DNA of 64,000 bases from contig NZ_ATHQ01000001.1 in the NCBI RefSeq assembly GCF_000523275.1, forward strand, positions 124,001 to 188,000, written 5' to 3'. Below are positions 9,037 to 17,927 of this stretch, one piece after another. A program made the position numbers and the translations under genes. The notes below the pieces were generated by a model. It saw nothing but the letters and a program-made list of their open reading frames with translations. It did no database searches and was not told where the DNA came from. The stretch comes from Lebetimonas sp. JH292 (lineage in GTDB: Bacteria; Campylobacterota; Campylobacteria; Campylobacterales; Nautiliaceae). The first letter of the stretch is position 1. Every line of letters starts with the position of its first letter.

Positions 9037-9334
9037 TTAATACTCCTTTTTAGCGATTATATATTAAGTTCATTAAATATGTTTAGTAACATATATAATA
9101 AAGGCTTTTTATGAAAATTTTCTGATACTACCAACGATTAAATTTTTATCTCTAATTCTTTTATATCTTAACGCTGTTGCATTTTTTTCTATTTTAAGTA
9201 TAATCATATTGCTAAACCTTTTAAATGCTATTGAATCACTTTATTTTTATTGCCTTGTAAAAGAAGATGGACTTGTTTTTCTTTTATAAGGCTTTACCCA
9301 TTGGCTTCTTGAAAATTAATCTTTTTATCAGTTT
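9037..9334. other. non-coding or eroded stretch in island A
   Basis: No start-to-stop gene is visible. A minus-strand fragment reads SNMIILKIEKNATALRYKRI and stops near 9112; it is probably the tail of a lost gene. Confidence 0.3.
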
Positions 9335-10345
9335 TTAAAAATTCATCTTTTGCTTCTTTGAAATAATTAGTATTGTCAAATATCCATAACCTGCTGTTCT
9401 TTTTGCTAAATATTCCTCAAATGCTTTTTTGTTGATTAAAGTTATTTTCGGACTTGGTTTAAGTGGCTTTGGGAATTCTTTATCATTTGATACAATGCAA
9501 TTATGAGGGGAAAAGAAAAAATTAAGGTAAAAATTTCTATCATAGATAGCTTTTTTTACCAAATAAAAAAGTAAGGAAAAATAACGATTTTATGGGAGTT
9601 TTATGTTTTTTAAAAATTTCTTTGAAATATTTATCAGTATTTATTTTTTTTCATAATATATTATTATATGCTGGAGTATTTTTTGTGATATAGAAAACTT
9701 TTTTTAATTCATCTTCATTTTTACATCTATAAACTATATCATTAAATGTAATATTTTTAATTTGCAGTGCAAAATCGTATATTTGATAAAATTTATCATA
9801 ATAAATTTTTCTATTAAAATATAAAAAAATTTTTTTGGGTTTAAAAATTAATTTTTTCTTAAGAAAAGTAATTTATACAGTTTCATTTTTAGTTTTATCA
9901 AATTCTTTAAAATTTTTTTTATAGTTCTTGTAATGTTTTTTTCATATTATTTAATTTATCTTCAAATGTAATATTAATTGTTTTGAAATTATTATTTTTT
10001 CAGGATTTTATTAATATTATTAATTTTCAAATGAAAATCTTCATTTAATATATGGATTATAAAAGAGGATTAATCAGTAATTAATTTTTCTAACTCATAT
10101 ATATAATAAGATTTTTAACATTTTCTTTTCTCATTTCAAGATAAATTAAGCTCTTTTTTAGATTTTTATTTAAAAGTTTTTCAATATAAAATTTAAGCTC
10201 GATTATTTCTTCTACTAATTTATCAAAATTTTTATTTTTTAAATTCCTCTAAATTATCATTAAGTATTCTTATATTTTTTCTAATAGCTATTAGCCTACT
10301 TCTTACAAACTCTTTAACTATTATTCAATACTGCTTGCATTTTTT
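9335..10345 (-). pseudogene. decayed island gene(s), coiled-coil-like, unknown
   Basis: A kilobase of minus-strand coding remnants with many stops. Open pieces include VKEFVRSRLIAIRKNIRILN, a stretch with CKNEDELKKVFYITKNTPAYN-type sequence near 9690 and a 75-residue open end (9335-9562) beginning MVKKAIYDRNFYLNF. Composition is Lys/Ile/Asn-rich and helical. I cannot name a family or tell whether it was one gene or two. Confidence 0.35.
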
Positions 10346-10475
10346 CACGCTCCTGTTTTTGAGTAATACAATTATAGCATTTATTTTGATAGTATATTTA
10401 TTTATTTTAATTTAATAATTTTACACCTTAAAGAAATACCGTAATTTAGGGGTTTTAATTAATTTAGGGAAAGCC

Positions 10476-10490
10476 CATAAATAGGGGATT
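10476..10490. repeat. CATAAATAGGGGATT, copy 1
   Basis: This 15-base string recurs exactly at 18081-18095 in island B. Related sequences (AAAAGCYCGTATTTATGG) are at 7620 and 11012. Confidence 0.5.
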
Positions 10491-10558
10491 AAATTTAAAA
10501 AATTTTAAAACAAAAAATTATAAAATAATCCTTTTAAAAAGCAAAAAAACAAATATTT

Positions 10559-10651
10559 TTAAATGTACCTCTCTTTTAAATCTGGGTGCTTTTTTAAAAA
10601 TTTAGCACTCTTTTTTATAAATTTATCATCATATATTAATTTATAACTCAT
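10559..10651 (-). pseudogene. RelE/ParE-like toxin, truncated to 30 residues
   Basis: Begins MSYKLIYDDKFIKKSAKFLK, the usual opening of RelE/YafQ-type toxins, overlapping the antitoxin 3' end by 11 bases as in a normal operon. It stops after HPDLKERYI, whereas the family needs about 85-95 residues with catalytic Arg/His/Tyr near the end. The toxin is therefore inactive. Confidence 0.7.
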
Positions 10652-10883
10652 TCTCTATTCTCTTAATAAGCTCGTCTGCACCTGATACAAAAGCTTCGTT
10701 TTTTTCTTTTTTTGCTTTTAGCTCATTATAAGCTTTATCAAGCATAATTTTTTCATATTCTTTAATTGGTAGCATTACATAAGCAGGTTTGCCTTTAAAG
10801 GTAATAATGGCTCTGTTTTCTTTTTTAATCTCCTCTTCTATTGCTTTAATTCCTCTTTTTCTTAAATCAACTACATTTATCAT
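10641..10883 (-). CDS. Phd/YefM-family antitoxin
   Basis: An intact 80-residue antitoxin. The N-terminal MINVVDLRKRGIKAIEEE and KPAYVMLPIKEYEKI match the DNA-binding Phd/YefM fold (type II toxin-antitoxin). The C-terminal half, rich in Lys/Glu, would neutralise the toxin. Antitoxins of this family also repress their own promoter; a minus-strand TATACAT lies about 25 bases upstream. Its partner toxin (10559-10651) is truncated, so this is an orphan. Confidence 0.8.
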   Translation of the reverse strand: MINVVDLRKRGIKAIEEEIKKENRAIITFKGKPAYVMLPIKEYEKIMLDKAYNELKAKKEKNEAFVSGADELIKRIENEL

Positions 10884-11010
10884 ATGTATCCTTTAATGTA
10901 TAGTAAGATATACATATTATAACACATATTTTTGTGAAATATCTTATAAATTTATACTTTTTTTATGAAAGCGTAATTTTGGTGTCAATGATGCGACAAA
11001 ACTTACTACA

Positions 11011-11038
11011 AAAAGCTCGTATTTATGGGCTTTTTTTT
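11011..11038. terminator. Rho-independent terminator, bidirectional
   Basis: AAAGCTC-GTATTTAT-GGGCTTT forms a 7-bp stem with one G-T pair, followed by eight Ts on the plus strand; the minus-strand reading ends in TTTTTG. It lies between the antitoxin promoter and the integrase remnant of island A. Confidence 0.65.
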
Positions 11039-11114
11039 CTTTTTCCGACAAATCGACATAAAAAAAATAAAAAAAAAATAAAAATATTCCTTTTAAAAGG
11101 CAAAATTAAAAATT

Positions 11115-11500
11115 AATTAAAAACTCTTCCCACCATTCAAGCAATTTTCTTCTCTCTTTTAAAAAATCGCTTCTCATATAAGCAATTTTTCTTCTTTAAA
11201 TTTATTAGGTTTTAAAATCTGTAATACTTCTTTTGCTTTATAAGTTTTATTTGTGCTTCTTGTTGCATTAGGTAATTTAATTTTGTTTAATGATTTCAAT
11301 AATATCAGTTCTTGTTATTTCATTAATTTTTTTATTGCCTATAAATGGTTGAATATAATGAATATATGTTCTTTTTTCTTTAATTCTAAATCTGTTTGCT
11401 TTAAGAGACAGGTTTCTTATTTCATGTGCTATGTTTACCCACTAAATTATGAGTTAGATAACATAAGAGAAAGATTGAGACAATAAATTTTTATAAATCC
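11115..11500 (-). pseudogene. tyrosine recombinase (integrase) remnant, island A
   Basis: Reading across frames on the minus strand gives RTYIHYIQPFIGNKKINEIT, the core-binding domain signature of phage-type integrases, then RTDIIEIIKSLNKIKLPNAT and a Lys-rich end. The catalytic domain (Arg-His-Tyr) is gone and several stops interrupt the rest. It lies just inside the second att copy, where an integrase gene is expected. Confidence 0.65.
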
Positions 11501-11535
11501 CTTAATTTCGTTATTTTGTGATACATACTGAAACA

Positions 11536-11551
11536 CCCCCCGCCGCACCAG
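11536..11551 (+). repeat. att copy 2 (junction of islands A and B)
   Basis: CCCCCCGCCGCACCAG is identical to 6349-6364 at the tRNA-Leu 3' end. Only the tRNA tail is present, not a second tRNA. The flank GTGATACATACTGAAAC just upstream resembles GTGATACAATCTGAAAC before copy 3, as expected of right ends of related elements. Confidence 0.8.
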
Positions 11552-11638
11552 TTTATCTTATTAAAATCCCTTAAATTCATAGCTTAAAATTAAGTTTCTT
11601 TGATAGTCCATCTAACAGTCCAAAAATTAAATTTTATT

Positions 11639-11850
11639 TTACATCGCTTTATTACTGATAAGCTTAATGCTTCTTGCCAATAAATACCAGGCAAAAAGAG
11701 GGCCGAACATTATTCCGTAAGCTAATCTTGAAGCAAGTCTAACTCCCTGTTTTTGAAATATTTTTTTCATTGCAATGGCCAAACTAATGCAACTGAACTC
11801 ATTGTAACTCCGGAAACTACTACTTCAGTTTCATTTACAGGCTCTATACT
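11639..11850 (-). pseudogene. small membrane protein remnant, unknown
   Basis: Two frames join to a roughly 70-residue product: EPVNETEVVVSGVTMSSVAL then SLAIAMKKIFQKQGVRLASR and an end GIMFGPLFAWYLLARSIKLI with stop at 11639. One hydrophobic segment is clear. The frame break near 11785 and the lack of an obvious start mark it as decayed. Function unknown. Confidence 0.4.
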
Positions 11851-11856
11851 CTCTAT

Positions 11857-12840
11857 TTATTTAAATTTTCTTTTGCAATTTTTCCCAAATACTTTATGGG
11901 CATATTCAGGATTATGTTCAAAATAGTCTGAAATTTCTTTTGTAGTTAAGATGGGGGTATCTGGATAATTTAATAATGCATGTTCAATAATTTCAGGATT
12001 ATGCGTAGCTTTTAGGGAGAGTGCAATTTTTTCTCCTGTATCTGTATTTGTAAAAATTATATCAGAATCGGGATGTGATTCATTTGTAAACCCTTCTAAC
12101 TGCTCTGGGGAATATTCGGAAAATTTTTTTGCAATTTCTTCAATTGGGGTATTTTCATCATCTAAGTCTGATAGCCTCTTCAAAAATTTTTCCCAAAGGC
12201 CCTTGCAATATATCATAATGACCGCTTAAAAGATAAGCCATAGCAGCTGAAGCAAAAATTTCATCTATTATTTCTTTAGTGTCGTAAATATCGCCATTAA
12301 GCCACATTTTAAGTCTATTGGCTACTTTTTTTAAGTTTTCAGTATTAAAAGTATTTTTTAAAATACTTAATTGATGAATATACAAATTTTTTGATTTATT
12401 AAAAATTTCAAACCATAAGATTGGTAGTAAATATTTCTGCTAATATCAAAGGATTAAGACCTGGAATTATAGAAAAAAGAGAAAAAGATAAACTGAGATT
12501 TGTTTTAAAAATAAATAATCCACTTCCCCAATATATTTAAAAATTTCAGTAGGTCTTAAAATACTTATGCCTACATGTCTTGCTATGACATATCCCATCC
12601 AAGCCTCAAATGCAATAGATACATAAACCCCAACTCCGAGCTGTCCTGGAAGGCCTGCTAAAATTGCATTTATTATTATAAAATATGTTTTTTTAAAGTT
12701 TTATCAGGATAATAAAATACTTCTTTAAAAGATTCAAATATAAAATCTCTTAATTTTATATCTTCAAACAGAGCTGAAACTTTATTTATATTATTAGAGA
12801 GCCACTTATTTATATATAAAAGAATTTTTTGCTCCTATGC
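11857..12840 (-). pseudogene. membrane protein with unusual C-terminal domain, decayed
   Basis: Pieces in different frames align into one gene: a hydrophobic part (LPGQLGVGVYVSIAFEAWMG; SIIPGLNPLILAEIF), a helical part (IHQLSILKNTFNTENLKKVA; FASAAMAYLLSGHYDILQG), a frame change near 12180, and a soluble C-terminal part. The latter contains SHPDSDIIFTNTDTGEKIAL followed by SLKATHNPEIIEHALLNYPD and ends in a basic tail. The spacing D-I-I-F ... S-L-K resembles a restriction-nuclease-like core, which is only an impression. No family named. Confidence 0.45.
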
Positions 12841-13039
12841 CAGAAATATAAGGTTTTTATTTTTCTTTAGAAAAGATTTTTAAGTGCACTTAGTTTTTTT
12901 TAAATAAATTTTTTTTAATATTATTTTTTCTATTTTTATTTAAATTTATGTTATAATTACCTTGCAATATTTCTTTTTTATTATTTGTGTCATAATTTTC
13001 AGTAAAGTAATATACATATGCTTTTTCTAAAATTTATAA
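12841..13039. other. AT-rich gap, nothing identified
   Basis: No open frame, hairpin or repeat that I can support. It separates the membrane-protein remnant from the helicase remnant. Confidence 0.3.
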
Positions 13040-15240
13040 TTAATAATTGGTCTTTTTTTTCTTGAATATCAAAAGATTTATATCACTTAATCCTAGTTCC
13101 AAAATCATTTCATTCGGCTCTTTATATGAATTTTTATTGAATTTGTATAATTCATTATTTTTCGCAAACTTATTAAAAAAATAATCATGATTTGTATAAA
13201 TAAATAGATTTTTTTTAGCCCTTGTTATTCCTACATAATATCTTCCCAAGCTTTTATGTAAAATCTTCCTTACTTCTTAAAAAGTTTATTAATTAAATCT
13301 TTTTTATAAGGTTTTTTAATACATTATTATGAGTTAAAACAGCAATTTCATTGTCAATTTCCCCAATTTCTATTATTTTTTTAATTACTGGATCATAAAG
13401 ATTTTTTCCTTTTTTTTAATTTTTCAATTAATTCATAAGCAAAACAACAATTTCTTTAATTTCTCCGTATTTTATTAGTTCATTTATTACTTCAAAAGTA
13501 TTAGGACTTTCTCTTTCTCTATTTTTAATCAAATCTTTATTATTTTCTCCTAAAATATAATACAAATAGGAATGAAATGTATGAATATCCAATTTGTAAA
13601 TATCACTCCCTATTAAATTATATAATCTATCTTTAAACTACAATTCAGGATTAACTTTTTCGTTATTTAAAATTAGATTGGCTATTTTATTAACAAGGGT
13701 TTTTGCAGCACCAGCTAAAATTAAAAATTTATTATATTTATCTTTATTACTTTTCTCATTAGTATATTGATTTACAAATCTTTTAATTTTTAAAACATAT
13801 TGAGGATAATAAATTATAACTCCATCAATTAAAGTAATAAATTTGCATATATACAAGATAATCACTTATTTCTTTTTCTTTCAGTTCGGGAATTGTATTT
13901 CGTATTTCCGATAGTTTTATTTCATTTTCATCTTTTAAACATTCTTTACATAATTTATATTTATTTTTTTATCTAATCTATTATCTTTATAAATTCTTTC
14001 AAATCATTTAATTTTTTCTTGATTTTCTTCTTGTATGTTTAATTTTTGAGCAATTTCAAATTATTCCTTTTTCTTTTTTATTGTTTTTTTTGTTAAAAAT
14101 ATTTGTTTCTCTTTCAATTAAACCTTCTTCGACTAATTCAGCAATAATATCATCAAGTTTATGCTCATATTCATTATTATTAACATCAATACTAAGTTTC
14201 GATTTTATAGCTAAATCTACTGGGGTTATATATATTCTATATTTATTGAAAATCTTTTCATCTCTTCCTGCCCTTCCAGATTCTTGCATATAATCTTCAA
14301 TATTTTGGGAAGAAGCAAAATGAATAACACTTTCAATATCAGGCTTATCAACTCCCATACCAAATGCAGTAGTAGAAACAATAATATCAATATAATTATT
14401 AATAAAATTTTGCAAAATTTCTTCTTTATATTCTTTTTTTGAATGAAAACTCTCAACCCTATAACCAGTTTCAATATTTAATTTATTAGAATACATTATT
14501 TTAATTTGCATTTAATTATTATATCATCTTGATACATTTCTTTTAAAAAATCTCCAATATATCTGTAATCAGGCCTAAAATCTTTAAAATTATTTCATAT
14601 ATAATAAACTAACTTTCCCGCTTTTATTGATGTATTGTATTTTGAATTAAATCCATCTATCTGGTCTTTCATTAAACTTCTTAAAGGAGAAATGGGCTTA
14701 AATTGTCTTAATTCAAATTCATCATTATTTGATAAGGTTTTTATATATGATTTCTTTAAAATTAATTCTTTTATTAATTTTTTTAAATTTTCAATGGGAA
14801 CAGACTTGTTGAAATATTTTGATAAAAAAATAATTGCTATTTCAAGAGGATATTTATTTATATAATCTTTATCTAAATTAAAACATTGATTTATTGATTA
14901 TTTTTTAAAAGATAAAACAATGAGCATTTAATATTTTTAGGTAATACTTTAAAATTAGTACATAATTCTGAAAAAATAGCTAACGATTCTTCTGCATTCA
15001 TATGTGTTGTTTCCTTGATTATATAGTAATTGAGGTATATCATAATTTACAATATTATGTCCACCTATAAAATTTATATTTTGATTTTTTAAAAATTCAG
15101 TAAATTTATCAAGAGTAAATAAATGACGGCTGAACTCCTGCTCTTTTTTCAACATTAATTGTAACAATATCAAAAAAAATCAAATTATAATTCAATACTT
15201 TGAATATATTTAATTATAATTTTTATCAAATACTTCTTTT
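13040..15240 (-). pseudogene. exonuclease-RecQ-UvrD fusion helicase, decayed
   Basis: Ordered remnants of one very large protein. N-terminal DnaQ-like exonuclease: FFDIVTINVEKRAGVQPSF (15180-15130), where the usual DIET glutamate is changed, and FIGGHNIVNYDIPQLL. RecQ helicase: ISPLRSLMKDQID, FRPDYRYIGDFLKEMYQDD and a 151-residue open block (14056-14511) with STTAFGMGVDKPDIESVIH and YMQESGRAGRD. UvrD-like part: ILAGAAKTLVNKIANLIL (Walker A, damaged), TFHSYLYYI, and a C-terminus GRYYVGITRAKKNLFIYT at 13249-13040. About ten frame breaks are required. Fusions of this plan are known as about 1600-residue RecQ-family helicases. Confidence 0.7.
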
Positions 15241-15559
15241 GAATTATCTATATTTAATTAGATTACAAGTTATTATGAATATAATCACTGATATATCCAC
15301 CGCTTATAAGCCTTGTCAAATCTTCTTTGTTTCTAAAAAATGTCCCTTCATATTTTTTGAAAAGTTCATCAAGATAACTTTCTGTCATAAAATTTTTAAG
15401 TTATAGATAAAGACTTAGTCTCTATTTCAATATTAAATCCGTCTATCGAATGATAATTAATTTTAAAAAAAATTTTATTTCTTTAACTAAATCATCAAAA
15501 AAAGGATGTAAATGATATATATTCAAACCTAAAAGAAGGATATTTTTCTTTTGTTTTTA

Positions 15560-16350
15560 AATTATTTAATTTTTTTTTATTATTTCATTTTGCAAATATT
15601 CAAAATATTCTTATATATTCTTTAATAAAACATTTTAGAAATTCTTTTTCAATCTTCTCAGTAATTTTAATTCTTTTCAAGAATTTTTCCTTAGTATTTC
15701 CAATCTAATTTCATCTATTTCATTAACTTTTGATAATCTTTTACTGTAATCAATTTTTGATTTTTCATTATTAAGATATTTAATATCTTTTCTTTTGCAA
15801 AATCGCCAATAAGTCCATCTTCCATAAAAAATGCATGCGAAAGTAAAGTGAACAAAAGGATTTATATTCATTTCAATATTCTTCCCATCTTTTAAAAAAA
15901 TATAAATTTTCTTTTGGGATGTCTGAAAGTAAAAAAGGTGAGTGTGTAAGAAAAAATAGATTTATCTTTTTATTGAATATCTTTATTAAATTTTTCAATG
16001 ATATCTTTTAAATATTTTATTTAAATTATTTAATTTTTCCCCTTCAAAAAATTCAGCTTCAAGCCACCCAGGAAAATAAGAGACAATTTTTTAATAAATT
16101 TTTAAATTAATTTCAAAACTGTTTATCATATTTTCAAAATTTTCAATCTTATTTTTATATATTTTCTTTTTTTAATAAGATTTAAATTAGAAATATAGTT
16201 AATTTAACTTTTTATTATAGATTATATTCAAATATCAAATATATAATCTTTTTTATAATGAATATAAATCCTTTTATTCACTCTCAGTTTTAAAAATTCA
16301 TTTTTATCTTTTATAAAAAAATACAAATAAATTTATATAGATTGATTCTT
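15560..16350 (-). pseudogene. SMC/RecF-like AAA ATPase, C-terminal remnant
   Basis: Joined frames read WLEAEFFEGEKLNNLNKIFK, then FFLTHSPFLLSDIPKENLYF (the D-loop/H-loop region of AAA ATPases of the OLD/AAA_15 kind), FFKDGKNIEMN, and HAFFMEDGLIGDFAKEKI. The Walker A half is missing; the remnant ends abruptly where the sigma-like gene begins. Such ATPases often work with helicases or nucleases in defence modules, and this one lies directly upstream of the exonuclease-RecQ fusion on the same strand. Confidence 0.65.
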
Positions 16351-16437
16351 CATTAGTTGTTAATTCTTATATATTCTCTAAAGTATTTTTGTCAAAGTAT
16401 ATATAAAGTCTCTAAAATATTAAAAAAAGGGGAAAAG

Positions 16438-16695
16438 ATGAAAAAACATCATCCAAAAATTGAAATCTTAAAACAATATTACGATAAATATAAAAGCTAT
16501 GACAAAGCTACCTTAAAAATGTTAGAAGAAGGAAAAATAGAAGATATAAGAGAAGTAAAGGGTCTTACCCTTGAAGAAACAGGCTATATTTTAGGAATTA
16601 CACGAGAGAGAGTCAGACAGTTAGAAAGCAATGCCATTAAAAAACTAAAACAAATAGTTCTTAAAGAAAAAAGAGATTTAAAAGAATTCGCATAG
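16438..16695 (+). CDS. sigma-70 region 4-like DNA-binding protein
   Basis: An 85-residue open gene with RBS AAAAGGGG before the ATG at 16438. The second half (LTLEETGYILGITRERVRQL, then ESNAIKKLKQI) is an excellent sigma region 4 helix-turn-helix, which in RpoD contacts the -35 box. No region 2 or 3 is present, so it cannot be a complete sigma factor. It may be a phage-type transcription modulator or a stand-alone regulator. It is one of few intact frames in island B and the only one on the plus strand. Confidence 0.7.
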   Translation: MKKHHPKIEILKQYYDKYKSYDKATLKMLEEGKIEDIREVKGLTLEETGYILGITRERVRQLESNAIKKLKQIVLKEKRDLKEFA

Positions 16696-17085
16696 TTAAT
16701 ACAAAAACCCAAACAGCCAAAGAGGAATTTCATCAAATCCTATTTCAATATTATCTTTTATAATATATGCATTTTCAAGATTTTTGATTTGTTTTTTGGT
16801 TTTATTTTTTCCTCCTATTTCAAATACATAATTATCATCCACTATATAATCCCCCTGTTTTAAATATCTGATTTTATGTTTAAAAAGCTGTGATACAAAA
16901 AATGATTCTCTTATTGCTCCTTTATTTTGATTTGAACATAAAACATTAAAAAGATTTGGATTATCTAAAAGAATTTTATCTGGCTTTTGAAAAAGGGCAT
17001 TTCCTTTTTTATTATAATAAAGAAGATGTATTAATTTTCCTCTTAAAAGAGCCTCTATATAGTTTAATTTTATCTGTTAACTTTT
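16696..17085 (-). pseudogene. AAA ATPase DUF4143 C-terminal remnant
   Basis: A 125-codon open stretch without a start. It reads ILLDNPNLFNVLCSNQNKGA, IRESFFVSQLFKHKIRYLKQ, YVFEIGGKNKTKKQIKN and ends EIGFDEIPLWLFGFLY at 16696, abutting the sigma-like gene stop. This is the characteristic DUF4143 tail of AAA_14 ATPases. The N-terminal ATPase domain is absent; the break is next to the repeat array at 17076. Confidence 0.7.
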
Positions 17086-17210
17086 TTAAAAGCTGTTTAG
17101 TTTCTGTTTAGTTTGTTAACTTTTGTTTACTTTTTAAATTACTTGTAAACTTTTGGAAACTTCAAAAAAGAAACTTTTAAGACTTGTTTCCTTTTGTTTC
17201 CTTTTTAATC
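17076..17210. repeat. iteron-like array of GTTWACTTTT-type repeats
   Basis: At least nine related 10-11-base units occur in 135 bases: GTTAACTTTT (twice), TGTTTAGTTT (twice), GTTTACTTTT, GTAAACTTTT, GAAACTTTT and GTTTCCTTTT (twice). Spacing is irregular. Plasmid and phage origins use such iterons for initiator binding, but no Rep gene is next to it. Confidence 0.5.
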
Positions 17211-17342
17211 TTTTCTATTAGCAGAATAGGAAAAATCAAGGTATTTTTTTGCAAAAAAGTGTTGCTTTTGTATTTTTTAAAAGCTCTTAAATCCCCTGTA
17301 AAAGGGAGCTAATGAAGTTTTTTACCTGTTGCATAAGTGTTG

Positions 17343-17612
17343 CTATTTAAAAAGCTGTGAGTGAGTTCCAATTCTAACAAGGATTAATTCTTCGTCTGTT
17401 TTGATGTATATAACTAATAAATCTCCTCCTATATGAAACTCTCTTGTATCACTCCATTCACCTGTTAATGAATGGTCTTTTGCTTCTGGCGGAAGTTCTT
17501 CATTATTTAATAGCAGAGAAATATAATTGATAAATTTTTGAAACTGAGTATCGCTTATTTTAATTTTCTTCATATCTTTTATGAATTGCTTATGCCTTTT
17601 TAGTTTAAGCAT
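17343..17612 (-). CDS. yafQ: YafQ-family type II toxin (mRNA interferase)
   Basis: A complete 89-residue toxin: opening LKRHKQFIKDMKKI, then DHSLTGEWSDTREFHIGGDL, LLVIYI, and the C-terminal VRIGTHSQLF, which carries the conserved His and Phe of YafQ. Ribosome-dependent mRNA cleavage is the known activity of the family. The start overlaps the DinJ stop by 8 bases, the usual coupled antitoxin-first order. Length and motifs suggest it is functional. Confidence 0.9.
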   Translation of the reverse strand: MLKLKRHKQFIKDMKKIKISDTQFQKFINYISLLLNNEELPPEAKDHSLTGEWSDTREFHIGGDLLVIYIKTDEELILVRIGTHSQLFK

Positions 17613-17856
17613 TAGCTAATCTTTTAAGCTCATCTATACTTGTTTTTTCCACATTTTTACCTGCTCTTGCTTCTTTAATAGCTTTTTGAGTAGTTTCATT
17701 TGGAATTTTTACTTCAAAAGGCAGTCCCTTATGCTTCACTATCATTGCAGTGAAAATATTAACTGCTTCTGAATAGCTCAATCCTACCTGTTTTAAAATT
17801 TCTTTTGCTTCTTCAAAATATTCTTTTTCAATCCTGATACTTGTTTGAGTTTTCAT
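17605..17856 (-). CDS. dinJ: DinJ/RelB-family antitoxin
   Basis: An 83-residue antitoxin with the ribbon-helix-helix opening TQTSIRIEKEYFEEAKEILK and GLSYSEAVNIFTAMIVKHKG, as in DinJ. The C-terminal region (PNETTQKAIKEARAGK) would wrap the toxin. RBS AAAAGGATTG precedes the ATG. A -10 and an imperfect palindrome lie just upstream, consistent with the autorepression known for this family. Confidence 0.9.
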   Translation of the reverse strand: MKTQTSIRIEKEYFEEAKEILKQVGLSYSEAVNIFTAMIVKHKGLPFEVKIPNETTQKAIKEARAGKNVEKTSIDELKRLANA

Positions 17857-17879
17857 ATCAATCCTTTTTTTTATTATTT

Positions 17880-17902
17880 ATTATACACCATTTGGGATAT
17901 AA
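17880..17902 (-). promoter_or_regulatory. dinJ-yafQ promoter and candidate operator
   Basis: Minus-strand TATAAT (plus ATTATA, 17880-17885) overlaps an imperfect palindrome TTATANNCCA-TNNGGNNTATAA at 17881-17902. This is where DinJ-type antitoxins bind to repress their operon. Confidence 0.5.
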
Positions 17903-17927
17903 AAACAACTATACCCCCACCCCCCTA

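Noticed and set aside
11253-11486. A 77-residue plus-strand frame
   Set aside because: The minus strand of the same stretch encodes integrase core-binding sequence, so this frame is incidental. The same holds for the plus-strand frame at 8665-8847.
11521-11551. Possible second and third tRNA genes at 11536 and 19411
   Set aside because: Only the last 11-16 bases of a tRNA are present; there is no D-arm or anticodon stem upstream. They are att duplications.
14226-14474. Leu/Ile-rich 82-residue minus-strand frame as a membrane protein
   Set aside because: It is the RecQ-like coding sequence read in the wrong frame; the correct frame shows helicase motifs.
17076-17210. CRISPR-like array
   Set aside because: Repeats are 10-11 bases, imperfect and irregularly spaced, with no spacers of constant length and no cas genes. 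The period-7 arrays are likewise not CRISPR. I found no CRISPR array in the window.
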